A stretch of DNA of 64,000 nucleotides from Holophaga sp. Lineage in GTDB: Bacteria > Acidobacteriota > Holophagae > Holophagales > Holophagaceae. Made by a program: the position numbers and the translations under genes. The stretch spans positions 62,001 to 126,000 of the forward strand of contig JADKBC010000002.1 of assembly GCA_016715205.1 (NCBI GenBank), given 5' to 3'. Shown in pieces: positions 8,230-18,141 of the stretch. The first letter of the stretch is position 1. Each line of letters opens with the position of its first letter. Below the pieces are notes generated by a model. The model worked only from the letters and a program-made list of their open reading frames with translations. It was not told the origin of the DNA and made no database searches.

Positions 8230-10203
8230 CTATTTGATTTCCAACTCCACCGGCTCTCCTGAGCGCCCTGACAGGCCCTTTGTGTCTTCCAGATGGATGC
8301 GGTATTGAACGCGTCCCAGCACAGGCCTGGGATCCACCACTTCCAGATCCTGGAAGGGCCCCTGCACTTCGCTCCAGACCTTCTCGCCGGGAGCCTTGCG
8401 ATGCAGGAAGGCGCGGAAGCCTTCGGGAATGGCGGCCAGTTTGACCTGCACATGGCGGAAAGGGGTTTCGAGGAAACGCAAGGTTGGTACAGGCGGATCG
8501 GGGATCGGCGGTGGGCTCACGCGGGTTTCAGCGCCAGGTGCAAAGGCACTGCGCACACCTTCTGGCGACACGGCCACCAGGCGATAGCGATAGGTTTCAC
8601 CAGGATCCACCCAGGTATCCGTGAATTCTCGGGCGCCCGCAGGCAGTGGATCGCCGATCACCAGTTCCAGACCGTATCGCTCATGGCTCTGATCCTCGGG
8701 GCGGCGCACGGAACGCAGCACCAGGAATTGTGCGGTGCGCTCCTCCGGGGCGGAAGGTCGGAAACGCAGCAGCACCTTGCCGTCTGCGCCATCGATGCCC
8801 TGGACGATGGGCGCTGGCGGTGCCGCCAGATTTTCCCGCACGACGCTGACCGTTTCACTGGGATCGCTCGTGAGGTTGTCGAGGGTGATGGCAGATATTC
8901 GGTAGCTCTGGGTACCACTCACATCATCGGTCAACAAGTCTTCGAATTTGCTTCCTTGGGTCAGATCCTTTCCGGCCCGGGTCCAAACCCCATCTCCGAG
9001 CTTGCGTTCCACGAGGTACCCCGCCAAGGGCGTTTCGGAAGCCTTCCACGTGAGCACATTGCCCAGGGTGCTGCCGGTCACCGTGAGTCCAGCCGGGGAT
9101 TCCGGGCGGCCCTTCGACTTTGCAATCGCATAGGCTGGCGCCCCGGGGTCACCCACGTTGCCATCCGCATCCACCACTCGCAACCGATAGTGGTAGGTGG
9201 CGCCACCGCCCACCGAACCATCCGAGAAGTTGGTCATGGACGGCGCCAGGGGTTTCGGCGTGATGAGTTCAAAGGGACCGCTGGGGGTGAAGGCCCGCTC
9301 TACCAAGATCCCAGCACTGCGCCGCGTGGGGCTGGGCTTGAAGGTCAAGAGATTCGCACCCACTTCGGACCTGACCGAAAGTTCTGTGGGAGGGCGCAGG
9401 GTGGCGGGATCAGGGAAGAATACCCCCACTGCCACATCCGGCCCTCGACGGCCAAAGACATCCACGGCCCAGACGCGGTATTCGCTGGCCTGATCGCCAG
9501 GCGCATCGCGATCCTCAAAGGCGGGTTTGGATGGATCCCAGATTCCCAAAATGGTGGGTGTTTGGGTGAGCATCTGCTCGCCGCGTTGGATTCGGTAGTC
9601 CATCACGGGAATCTCGCCGCCATCCACGGGGGACCAGAAGAGACGCACGGATTCTTTGCCTGCCTCAGCGCGCAGACCAGTGGGCGTTTTCGGCAAAGCT
9701 GAAACCAATCCCGGATCCACTTCGGCACTCACCAACCGCGGCCCAGTGGTCTTGCCAGAGCCATCCAAGCCCACCACGACGTAGGCGCGGCGGCCCAGGG
9801 GTTGCTCGGCCAGGGTGCAGCCCAGACCCAGGGCACGGCCCATGTCGAGGTTATTGCCCGCTTCCACCAGGGCGTTCAGGGCCAGCATCCGACGTTTGCC
9901 GTCGTCCTTTTCTCCCAGTAGCTCGCCATAGAGCTTGCTGGCGTCCATGGCCTGGTTGGGCGGCAAGGCCTTGAGAGCCTCAGGGTCACCAGCCTTGAGG
10001 GACGGCAGGAGCACTTGACCGGAGGCGCTCTGCACCTGCCAACCACCCGCAGGGATGGGGGACTTGTTGGGCAGCCAGATCAGCAGGCGCACGCGCCCGC
10101 CCCCTTCCGACGCCGCCAACAAGGCGCCATCCGGGGCTGCGCGGCGTGCGGGCGCCTGGGCCATCATCACCACACTCAATCCGAACATCAGCAATGTGCG
10201 CAT
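8230..10203 (-). CDS. Exported fibronectin type III repeat protein
   Basis: A 657-residue protein starting with a hydrophobic signal peptide (MRTLLMFGLSVVMMAQAPA). From about residue 180 onward it carries several tandem fibronectin-III-like units, recognisable from repeated strand patterns such as PTGLRAEAGKESVRLFWSPV, YRVWAVDVFGRRGP, YHYRLRVVDADGNVGDPG, PAGLTVTGSTLGNVLTWKAS and YRYRLVAVSPEGVRSAF. The region before them (about 25-175) is unassigned. No enzymatic motif is visible, so a binding or scaffold role at the cell surface is plausible. ATG 10203 is used because GAGG lies five bases before it. It is the last gene of the exported-protein cluster and starts eight bases after the preceding stop. 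Confidence 0.8.
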   Translation of the reverse strand: MRTLLMFGLSVVMMAQAPARRAAPDGALLAASEGGGRVRLLIWLPNKSPIPAGGWQVQSASGQVLLPSLKAGDPEALKALPPNQAMDASKLYGELLGEKDDGKRRMLALNALVEAGNNLDMGRALGLGCTLAEQPLGRRAYVVVGLDGSGKTTGPRLVSAEVDPGLVSALPKTPTGLRAEAGKESVRLFWSPVDGGEIPVMDYRIQRGEQMLTQTPTILGIWDPSKPAFEDRDAPGDQASEYRVWAVDVFGRRGPDVAVGVFFPDPATLRPPTELSVRSEVGANLLTFKPSPTRRSAGILVERAFTPSGPFELITPKPLAPSMTNFSDGSVGGGATYHYRLRVVDADGNVGDPGAPAYAIAKSKGRPESPAGLTVTGSTLGNVLTWKASETPLAGYLVERKLGDGVWTRAGKDLTQGSKFEDLLTDDVSGTQSYRISAITLDNLTSDPSETVSVVRENLAAPPAPIVQGIDGADGKVLLRFRPSAPEERTAQFLVLRSVRRPEDQSHERYGLELVIGDPLPAGAREFTDTWVDPGETYRYRLVAVSPEGVRSAFAPGAETRVSPPPIPDPPVPTLRFLETPFRHVQVKLAAIPEGFRAFLHRKAPGEKVWSEVQGPFQDLEVVDPRPVLGRVQYRIHLEDTKGLSGRSGEPVELEIK

Positions 10204-10210
10204 CACGACC

Positions 10211-11212
10211 TCACAACTTCACGGTGAAACAGATATCGCTCAGGGGCCAGGGCAGATCCACGCAGCAGGAGGCAGAGATGGAAATCGGCAAGGCCTCGGC
10301 ATGGATGCCCGCATTCACACCGGCGGTTACGCAGGCGCCAAAGGCACAGACGCCTGCCTCCAGACCCGCGCCGAAATCGCCGATGATCTTCGGCTGGGGT
10401 GTGATCTGCATGCCCATATCCATCCAGCCCTTGGCGTAGGCCTTTACACCCACACCTGCGCCGAAGTACCAACTGGTGCCGCCACCCACCGCGAGACCCA
10501 CTTCATTGCCCAACATCAAATAGGCGTTGGCGGTGGTGCCCATCAACTTGCCCACGATGCGCTGACCATCGCGGTTGCCGGCATAGATGCGCCAGTTGCC
10601 GCCACCGAAGTGCAGGCTACAGGCGGCGGTCGCTTCGCTGGCGCCCAGATCCAGGGCTACCACATCGCCCAGGAAACTGAATCCGCCCCACAATCGGCCA
10701 TCGAAATTGCCACCGCTGTATTCCAGAGAACCGCGCAGGGGGGCGTTTCCTGAAGGGTTGGCCGAGAGCAGCCACGCGCCGAAATCCATGCGTGCAGCAC
10801 CGGAACTCTTCACGGTCAGCTGTCCATCCAGCGTGTAGATGAAGCCATCCGCGGAACCCAGGCGGGCGCCAGCCATGAAGAGCGTCTCGCCCTTGAAGTC
10901 GGGCTTGGCGTTCGCGATCGAGCCCCCGTCCTTGAACACATCCAGGCCGAAGTTGTAGGCAAACCCGCCGCTCAGCCTGAAGAGCGAGACGACCTCCGGG
11001 TAGATCACCACGCCACTGGGGCCCACGGGCACATCCACCCGGGTGGCAAAGTAGTCCTTGCCCTTGTCGTAGCCCAACACGAACTGAGCTTTGACCGGCG
11101 TGCCGCCGAACATGCTCAGGTCCACTTCTCCGCTGAAACGGTTGCTATCCATGGCCGGGGCGCCACCTGCGGTGCCGCCTGGCTGGTAGCTCGTATTGAT
11201 CTTGGCCTTCAT
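10211..11212 (-). CDS. Glycine-rich beta-structured protein, no signal peptide, coupled to the giant PKD protein
   Basis: A 333-residue protein of unknown function. It is rich in glycine and alternating hydrophobic residues (GVVIYPEVVSLFRLSGGFAYNFGLDVF, abbreviated here to its pattern) and has several cysteines near the C-terminus. No signal peptide is seen at the first methionine, although all other members of this cluster are exported. Its ATG overlaps the stop of the 1969-residue gene by four bases. It may be a C-terminal continuation separated by a natural or sequencing frameshift, a programmed shift product, or a translationally coupled partner. I do not recognise the family. Confidence 0.65.
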   Translation of the reverse strand: MKAKINTSYQPGGTAGGAPAMDSNRFSGEVDLSMFGGTPVKAQFVLGYDKGKDYFATRVDVPVGPSGVVIYPEVVSLFRLSGGFAYNFGLDVFKDGGSIANAKPDFKGETLFMAGARLGSADGFIYTLDGQLTVKSSGAARMDFGAWLLSANPSGNAPLRGSLEYSGGNFDGRLWGGFSFLGDVVALDLGASEATAACSLHFGGGNWRIYAGNRDGQRIVGKLMGTTANAYLMLGNEVGLAVGGGTSWYFGAGVGVKAYAKGWMDMGMQITPQPKIIGDFGAGLEAGVCAFGACVTAGVNAGIHAEALPISISASCCVDLPWPLSDICFTVKL

Positions 11213-14200
11213 GGAAGGCGAGCCCAGGGGAAGGCCACATCCATGTTGAAGGGGCTTACTTTCACGTCTGGCGCGGTGAAGGAACCTGCGGTGCCACCGG
11301 CTTTCAGCCCATATTCCATGGTGATCGGTGTGCCTGGAATGACTGGGTTTTCCGAGAGGCGCAGGCTGGCATTCACCTTCAACACCAACGGCATCTCTTT
11401 GGCGTTGCCGCCCGTAAGCAGCACATCCTGCAAATCCGCGGGCGTGAAGCCCAGGTAGCTGGCCCGATTGAGCGTGGCCTTGGTGCTGCGTTCACCCTCA
11501 TCTCCGAAGTACAGCAGACCATCGAGGCCAAAGCCCACGCGATCCACATCGAAGGTGGCCAGTGCTTTGCCTTCGGCCTTGAGCGAAAGGTGCGCCCGGC
11601 CTTGCATCAACAGGCCACCATCCTTGATACGGGTGAATTGAAGATTCAAGGGTTCCAGAGTCATGGGGCCGCCCGCCAGGACGGGTTCCTTATCCACGTG
11701 GAGCTTGTCCAGATTGAGCATGTAGGTGCCACTTTCCATACGCACCCAGGAGGCATCGCCCTTGATGGGCTCCTTGAACCAGGGCGAACGGATTTCCACA
11801 CCCTTATAGGCGGCCGAGTAGTGGCCATTATTCGCCTTGAAGTGAATGTTGGCGATGGCGAGGTGTCCATTGCGATAGTCCGCCTGCCATGGCCCCACAT
11901 CGGCCTTCCCGTTCACGCCCAGGCCCTCGATGGACCAGTCGCTGGGATGGGGCAGGGACTTGGTCCATTCACCCCCTTGGATGCCAAGGGTGGAAGGAAT
12001 CAAAGTTACGGTGCCCAGGCCGACGCCAACCCAATTGGGTGATTTGCCCCCCTTGGGATCGGTACCCTCCAGGCTGGAGAGATCGATGGTCACGTTTTCA
12101 GCAGAGAAGGCCCAGGGGGTGGGTCCCAATACTGTGGTTTCCATCTTCAGGCCCTTGGCGATCCAGTCGCCCTGGGTGGTGACGGCTGCTTCAGCCGTCC
12201 AGACGGGGCGGCGCGTGCCATCGGAGGTGAGCACCATGCTGGTATCCGTGGGGCTCAATTCGAGGGTGGCCAGCATATCCGTGGGCGAAGCCTTGTCGGC
12301 AATCTCACTGTGCACCTTCAAAAGCTTGCCGGTGACACCAGGGCCGTCGTAGGTCTGGTTGGGCTGGAGGTTGATCTGACCCTTGGCGACGGTGACCCCA
12401 TCCACCTTCCAGTCACTGAAGGAGATGCTCAAGGGATAGGGCGCGACCGTATCAGGTGCGGTGCCCGCCTTCAGCCCAAACACCAGCAGCCCGCTGCCAC
12501 TGGCTCGCTGCAATGTGCCATCCGGCGTTAGTTTCAGCGTTGAGCCGAGGTTGGTGACGCCAAAATTGCCGCCCTTGGTGGGGAAGAACAAATTGCAGAT
12601 CTTGTCGGGTTGGCTGGCCTTCACTTCATACACGCCCGTGGTTTCTACCCGGTAGGGCGGTTGCAACTGCAGCAGTCCGGTGAAAGCCCCGTTGGGCGCG
12701 CGATTCAAGTTGGGGGTCGCGGCCAGATTTCCCGTTCGATTGAGGGCCACAAAGGCTGGTTGGCCTGGGGCCTGGCTGGGGTTCAGGAGGCCGAGCCGCA
12801 CGGGTGGTTTGGTGGATCCGGATTTCCCGAAGGCATCGGCCAGGGTGTGGGCCAGACGCGGAGTCAGAGGCGTGGTCAGCGCCTTGCCTGCGGCCAAACT
12901 GGTGAGGCTGGTCAGATCATCAAGATCCAGGTCGCCGGATTTATCGGGAAGCACATAGGCTTCCACCGTGGTGATGTGGCGCCCGAGGGAATCCACGGGC
13001 AGAGCGGGGGAATTCAAGGTCACTTCGCCCAGGAGCGGGTTTTTGCAGGTCTTAGCTTCATCGGCCTTCAAGCCCACGCGCTTGGGGGATTTCACCACCA
13101 CCTCGCGGGAGCCAACCTGCCGTTCGTCCACCTTCCAAACCACCCGTACCGTGCCCTGTCCGTAGAATTTCACCCGGGTCAGTGCCGAATAGAAGAGGTT
13201 GCAGGCGGTGGTGCTTGGTGGATTGGGGCCCGCAGGTGCGGCGGTCGTCGCGGCGGCCTGGACGCTAAGGGATGTGGCACTTTGCTTGGCGATGCCGGGT
13301 TTCGCAGCGCTGATCGCGGATTGGTTGGGAAGGTTGGGCTTGGGGCCGGTTCCCGCCATCTGGGTGCTCATGGCCTGGGTTCCAGGGGCAGAGGCAGAAG
13401 CTGAGGCTGCTCCGGAGGGTGCGGCAGAACTTGATGGGGGTGCGGCCTTGGCCGTTTGGGCACTTTGGGGTGCGCCTCCCATGGTCTGCACCTTGCCGGG
13501 CTTGGCGGGGGCTTCGTCCTTCGGGAATTCCAGCTGGGCGGAAACCAAATGCACGGGCAGATTGGCGCAGGGGTCTTCCCGGTCCTTGACGATGAGGTCG
13601 TGGCAGTAGATCACGTACGCACGCTCCAGGGCCTGGGCAGCGCTGGGGCGCATATCGAGGTACTCGCCCACGTGGGAGCCAAAGGCGGGCGCGGCCGTGA
13701 TAGCGGTGGCCGTGCCGGGTTTGGCACTCCTCGAGGCCGTCGCCAAGGGCTTGGTGGTCCGACTGGTTTCCATCCCACTCAACAGGGGTTTCGAAGGGTG
13801 CACGATGCCGGACAAGCGGGTGAAAACACCCTGGACCGACTGGGTGGGCGTCAGACCCTGGGCCACATCCGCCACGATGTTGTCCCGCACCATGTCTTCA
13901 TCGGAGAGCACGAAGACCTTGACGCGGTAGGTTGAAGAGCGGGTGTAGAGATGGCTGAAACTGCCCGGTTCGACCTTGTAGCTGCTGCCGAAATCGGTGC
14001 CATTGGTGTACAGCGTGTCGAGCGGCTTGCCATGGAAGGGTTCCAGGGTGCCATCGCCCCAATCCACGAACACATTCTTGAAGGTGACTTGATTCACGGT
14101 GGATACGTTGATCTGATTTCCGGAACCCGTGCTGGCGGTGCTTCCGCCACCCATGGCGGCTTTGGCAGCATTGATCGCAGCATTGACGGCGGCGGCGGCC

Positions 14201-17118
14201 GCTGCCACCGCATCGGCCGCTGGATTGTTCAGGGATGACGGGATCAAGCGATAGGGGACCTTTTGACCCAGATCAAAGGTGCCGTGGAGGTAGATCTGGT
14301 CGAAGGTGTAGGTGTTCTCATCCAAAACTGTTTTGGGCTTGGCGCTTCCACTTTTCTGGCTTCCACCGAACAGCGCGGGGATTCCAAAAAAGGTTTGACT
14401 GCCACCATCATTGGCCTTCTTGTTGGGCTCCAGCACAACCTTGGGATCGTTCTGGCCGATGGTGCAGGTTTTGGCGTTCACGCCTTGGGGGGTGACGGGC
14501 ATCTTGAGTGGCCATACTTCGGAACGTGAAACTTCGGCTGCCACCGTCTGGTAGACCTTCGGCACGTCTGAGACCTTGGCGGGAGCTTGGCCCTGGGCGC
14601 CCAGGGGTTTATCCACCGTGGGCGGGAGGCCGGTCGCAGAATTAACGGAAGCTCCACTGGGTTTAGCCTGGGTAGCACCTGGCTTGAGATTCAATGATTT
14701 CAAGGTTGCAGGTTTGGGGTTCAGGGCCCCGAGGGTTCCGGGTTTGGGGTTTTGTGCGAGGGGCGTGGCGGTGGCCAAGCTGAGGCCCGGGGTCAGCGCA
14801 GGCAGCGGCTTGCCATCTGGCAAGGGGCGGAATTCCGGTGCCTTCAGCTGCGCGGCGAGATCCTCCGGAGGCAGACAGGGGTAGGAACGGAAGCCCACTA
14901 CCTGCCACACCACATTGGCTTTTTTCTGCATGGGCGCCGGGATATTGGGATCCAGCTCCAAGGCTTGAATGGCTCCGGCGGCCGCACCGAGGTTGAACGA
15001 AGAGGTTGCGGCGGCATTGGTTTTTCCGGGGCCTTGGGCTTGCAGGACGGTCCCCATTTTTATTTGAGCCTGTTTGGCCTTGGGGGCAGCTGGGGTTTGG
15101 CTGGTGGCGCCCTGGTTGGCCTTGGGCATCTGGCTCTGGGATTTGGGCGCACTGGCTGCCTGGGAAGTGGAAAGCAGGCCTTTGACCGCATCCAGTCCGC
15201 TTACGTTGTACAAGCGGCCCAACTCCTGCACAAAGGCTGGGGTTACCTCGTAGGAACTACGGTTGCCAGGGATGCGCACAGTCTTCAAAAGAGAGGCATT
15301 CTTGGCGGCATAGAAGCGGAGTTCGTAGTACTCCGAAGTGCCGGGGTTCTTTTCCTTCCAGGTGAACTGGGTGGAATCCCGCAGCACTGGCAGGTTATCG
15401 CTCTGGAATTCACCGCTGGTGTTGACGCCAATCAGAGAGAAGGAAGGCGTTGCCAGGGTGATCTTGGATAGTTTGAGCTTTTGGCCCTCGGTGCAGGCCA
15501 GCACCTTGTCTTTGCGTTTGGCGGCACTGGCATCCACCACCATGCCAAGGCCCCTCCCGCCGCTGGGCGGGGCGAATTTCGAGAAATTCGAACCTGACTT
15601 GGAGACCTTTCCCAGCTCCACCTTGGTGGCTTTGAAACCCGCGGGAGCGAGGATGCCACCCAAGGGTTTCTTGCCCTTGTCGTCGATTTTCTGCAGTGCT
15701 AATCCTGCAGGTTTCACGGGTTCAGCCAGGGCACCTTTCAGGGCCACGGCGGGTTTTCCGCCCGGGAGGTTGCCTTGCATCGGCTGAGCGCCAGGTGCGG
15801 GGGGAGGCGGAGTGGCGGGGGCCGGGGCGAGATTCCCCAGGACGCCTGGTTTAGCAGCGAGGCCACCGGCCAACTTCACGCCTGAAACGATCTCCAGGTG
15901 TGCCGTGCCCGCCAAGCTGCCGCCGGGTTTCCGGGCCTGGAAAAGGCGCTTGCCGGGCTGGGCGGTGGGGGCGATGAAAACCTTCACCACGGCCTTTTCG
16001 GGCGAGAGGATCTGGGGTGCGCCCAGCACGCCCACATCCTTGCCCAGGTTCAGGGCCATGTCCGCGGTGAATCCGGTGCCGGTGAGGATGAGTTCCACTT
16101 CATCACCAGGCTTGGCATTGGGTGGCGTGATGCCCTGCACCACCGGTCCCTGCGCCTCGCTGCCCAGCTTGACGAAATACCGGATGACGGGAACCTGGAA
16201 TGCCAATTTCGGTTGCAGCACTTTCAGAGTCACCACATGTTCACCGGCCACATTGGTGGGCAGGGCGATCTCGAATTCGCCGGGCACTACAGTGGCCAAG
16301 GTGTGGCGCCCATCGCGGGCGGTGGTGCCAATTCGGGTGGACAGTGGTGAACCGATGGTCTGCCCGCTGCGCAGGGTGGTGAGCTTGGCAAAACCCAGCT
16401 GCTGGCTCACGGCGCGCTGCACCTGGCCATCCACCAACCACTCGGCCTGGAACTGCCCCGTGCCCTCAAACTTGAGATCAGCGAAGGCCACCAGGCCCTT
16501 TTCTCCCTGTTTCACGGAACGTTCCGTGGCGCCATCCTCCCAGCGCAGTGCCAAGTAGGAAATGCTGAAGGGTGCGCCTGGCCCCTGCAGTCCCACCGGC
16601 ACATTCAGCTTGAATTCCCGGTGGAACTCCGTGCCGGTGTCCTTCACCGCAACGGTGTACGAGCCTTCCTTGATGAAGGTGTGACTGACACTGACACCCC
16701 CATTCACCGGCGCGGTGCCATCCCCGAAGGTCCATTGCAGCGTTTTGCCAAACGCCTCTTCCAGTTTCAGAGCCGTAGCCTTGCCCGGTTTGGGGGCCGA
16801 AGGCGTGACAATCAAACGCCGGGGCTCAACGACGGTTACGCTCTGCTGAAAGGTGTTCCCACCCGCGCTGGCTTTGACGGTAAAGGTGCCGGCGGTGCGA
16901 TACACATGGGAAATGGCGCTCCCGCCAGTCTGTGGGGGTGTTTCATCTCCAAAATCCCAGGTGACGCCAAGCGCCGAGCTCGCGAGCTTGAACCCAGTAC
17001 TGGCGTCCACCCTGGGGCGGGTGGTGGTAACGCTGAGGGCTGGAGTCAGCGCCAGGGGCACCTTTTGCAGCTGAGGCTGTGCGACAACGAGGAGAAAAGG
17101 AACAATCAAAGCTCGCAT
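11209..17118 (-). CDS. Giant exported PKD/IPT-domain surface protein
   Basis: A 1969-residue protein with an N-terminal signal peptide (MRALIVPFLLVVAQPQ). Two PKD-like domains follow: WDFGDETPPQTGGSAISHVY near residue 55 and WTFGDGTAPVNGGVSVSHTF near 130. About residues 335-420 look like an IPT/TIG domain (VQGITPPNAKPGDEVELILT). The middle is low complexity, rich in Pro, Ala, Lys and Gly, with repeated NPKP-type units, and another PKD-like WGDGTLEPF segment near residue 1020. The C-terminal third is beta-rich and contains no catalytic motif. The first 400 residues are paralogous to the next gene upstream. Likely a surface or periplasmic structural protein; the function is unknown. Confidence 0.75.
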   Translation of the reverse strand: MRALIVPFLLVVAQPQLQKVPLALTPALSVTTTRPRVDASTGFKLASSALGVTWDFGDETPPQTGGSAISHVYRTAGTFTVKASAGGNTFQQSVTVVEPRRLIVTPSAPKPGKATALKLEEAFGKTLQWTFGDGTAPVNGGVSVSHTFIKEGSYTVAVKDTGTEFHREFKLNVPVGLQGPGAPFSISYLALRWEDGATERSVKQGEKGLVAFADLKFEGTGQFQAEWLVDGQVQRAVSQQLGFAKLTTLRSGQTIGSPLSTRIGTTARDGRHTLATVVPGEFEIALPTNVAGEHVVTLKVLQPKLAFQVPVIRYFVKLGSEAQGPVVQGITPPNAKPGDEVELILTGTGFTADMALNLGKDVGVLGAPQILSPEKAVVKVFIAPTAQPGKRLFQARKPGGSLAGTAHLEIVSGVKLAGGLAAKPGVLGNLAPAPATPPPPAPGAQPMQGNLPGGKPAVALKGALAEPVKPAGLALQKIDDKGKKPLGGILAPAGFKATKVELGKVSKSGSNFSKFAPPSGGRGLGMVVDASAAKRKDKVLACTEGQKLKLSKITLATPSFSLIGVNTSGEFQSDNLPVLRDSTQFTWKEKNPGTSEYYELRFYAAKNASLLKTVRIPGNRSSYEVTPAFVQELGRLYNVSGLDAVKGLLSTSQAASAPKSQSQMPKANQGATSQTPAAPKAKQAQIKMGTVLQAQGPGKTNAAATSSFNLGAAAGAIQALELDPNIPAPMQKKANVVWQVVGFRSYPCLPPEDLAAQLKAPEFRPLPDGKPLPALTPGLSLATATPLAQNPKPGTLGALNPKPATLKSLNLKPGATQAKPSGASVNSATGLPPTVDKPLGAQGQAPAKVSDVPKVYQTVAAEVSRSEVWPLKMPVTPQGVNAKTCTIGQNDPKVVLEPNKKANDGGSQTFFGIPALFGGSQKSGSAKPKTVLDENTYTFDQIYLHGTFDLGQKVPYRLIPSSLNNPAADAVAAAAAAVNAAINAAKAAMGGGSTASTGSGNQINVSTVNQVTFKNVFVDWGDGTLEPFHGKPLDTLYTNGTDFGSSYKVEPGSFSHLYTRSSTYRVKVFVLSDEDMVRDNIVADVAQGLTPTQSVQGVFTRLSGIVHPSKPLLSGMETSRTTKPLATASRSAKPGTATAITAAPAFGSHVGEYLDMRPSAAQALERAYVIYCHDLIVKDREDPCANLPVHLVSAQLEFPKDEAPAKPGKVQTMGGAPQSAQTAKAAPPSSSAAPSGAASASASAPGTQAMSTQMAGTGPKPNLPNQSAISAAKPGIAKQSATSLSVQAAATTAAPAGPNPPSTTACNLFYSALTRVKFYGQGTVRVVWKVDERQVGSREVVVKSPKRVGLKADEAKTCKNPLLGEVTLNSPALPVDSLGRHITTVEAYVLPDKSGDLDLDDLTSLTSLAAGKALTTPLTPRLAHTLADAFGKSGSTKPPVRLGLLNPSQAPGQPAFVALNRTGNLAATPNLNRAPNGAFTGLLQLQPPYRVETTGVYEVKASQPDKICNLFFPTKGGNFGVTNLGSTLKLTPDGTLQRASGSGLLVFGLKAGTAPDTVAPYPLSISFSDWKVDGVTVAKGQINLQPNQTYDGPGVTGKLLKVHSEIADKASPTDMLATLELSPTDTSMVLTSDGTRRPVWTAEAAVTTQGDWIAKGLKMETTVLGPTPWAFSAENVTIDLSSLEGTDPKGGKSPNWVGVGLGTVTLIPSTLGIQGGEWTKSLPHPSDWSIEGLGVNGKADVGPWQADYRNGHLAIANIHFKANNGHYSAAYKGVEIRSPWFKEPIKGDASWVRMESGTYMLNLDKLHVDKEPVLAGGPMTLEPLNLQFTRIKDGGLLMQGRAHLSLKAEGKALATFDVDRVGFGLDGLLYFGDEGERSTKATLNRASYLGFTPADLQDVLLTGGNAKEMPLVLKVNASLRLSENPVIPGTPITMEYGLKAGGTAGSFTAPDVKVSPFNMDVAFPWARLP

Positions 17119-17164
17119 GGATCACCTGGGTATTGGGTCGTGCGGTGGTTTTTCGCTAGGGCTG

Positions 17165-18130
17165 TCACTTGGGTTTGGGAATTTTCTTCAGGGGTGGCTG
17201 TATCTCCAGCCGTGCGGAACCTGCGGGGCCGCCCTTTGCCCGGGAACTGCGCAGAATGCGCGCACCTGGTCGGGCGGTGGGCGCCACGAAGACTTTCACC
17301 AGCGCGAGTTCCGGTCCAATCAGGCGGATGGGCCCCACCACGGCCATATCGCGGCCCAGGTGGAGTTCCATATCCGGTGCCAGGCGCGGACCGGTGAGTT
17401 GCAGTTCCACTTCCTCACCCGCTCGCACCCGCCTGGGCAGAACACTTTTCAGGACCGGCCCATTGGGATCGGCGCCCAGGCTCACGAAATAGCGGATCAC
17501 CGGTACGTCAAAGGGAATCCCGGGCTGGTTGACTCGAAGGGAAACGGTGTGTTCGCCAGGGATATTGGTGGGCAGAGAAAGTTGCGGCCCCGCCAGGGAC
17601 ACCTGGCCGCTGCTGAGCGTGGTGCGATTGGCGAAGGTCAGTTGCTTGGTGAGGCTGCGGAAGATCACGCCATCCACTAACCAGTCACCCTGGAAAACGC
17701 CGGTGCCTTCGTATTTGAGATCTGCATAGGCCACGAGGCCCGCATCGTTCTGGCTTACGGTGCGGCGCACGGTGCCATCCTCCCAGCGCAGGGCCAGGTA
17801 GGAAATGCTGAAGGGCGCGTTAGGGCCACTGACGCTCACGAACACCGCCCGCTGGACGGTGGCGGTGATACCCGAGACGGAACTGAGGGAATAACTTGCC
17901 CGCGCGATGAAGGAGCCCGGTCGCGTGTAGGTATGCGTGGCGACGGCGCCGCCTGGAAAGACGCCGGAATCGTCTCCGAAGGTCCAGGACACCGAAAAGG
18001 GAACGACACCGCCGAGGGTGAAGAGGGTGACTTCACCCACTCTGGGCCGGGCCGGATTTACATTGAGCGTGGCCTGGGCCTGGAGCACCGGCGCAATCAG
18101 GAGCGTGAGAACGAGGATGAAGGTGCGCAT
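17165..18130 (-). CDS. Exported PKD-domain protein, paralogue of the giant protein's N-terminus
   Basis: A 321-residue protein with a signal peptide (MRTFILVLTLLIAPVLQAQA), a PKD-like domain (WTFGDDSGVFPGGAVATHTY) and a C-terminal IPT-like module (VKSVLPRRVRAGEEVELQLT pattern). The segment GPNAPFSISYLALRWEDGT is almost identical to GPGAPFSISYLALRWEDGA of the neighbouring 1969-residue protein, and similarity continues along most of its length. The two genes therefore arose by duplication. The long open frame upstream to 18616 is inside another gene and is not used; ATG 18130 gives a clear signal peptide. Function unknown; probably a partner of the other cluster proteins. Confidence 0.78.
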   Translation of the reverse strand: MRTFILVLTLLIAPVLQAQATLNVNPARPRVGEVTLFTLGGVVPFSVSWTFGDDSGVFPGGAVATHTYTRPGSFIARASYSLSSVSGITATVQRAVFVSVSGPNAPFSISYLALRWEDGTVRRTVSQNDAGLVAYADLKYEGTGVFQGDWLVDGVIFRSLTKQLTFANRTTLSSGQVSLAGPQLSLPTNIPGEHTVSLRVNQPGIPFDVPVIRYFVSLGADPNGPVLKSVLPRRVRAGEEVELQLTGPRLAPDMELHLGRDMAVVGPIRLIGPELALVKVFVAPTARPGARILRSSRAKGGPAGSARLEIQPPLKKIPKPK

Positions 18131-18141
18131 GGCGTCTCCGC

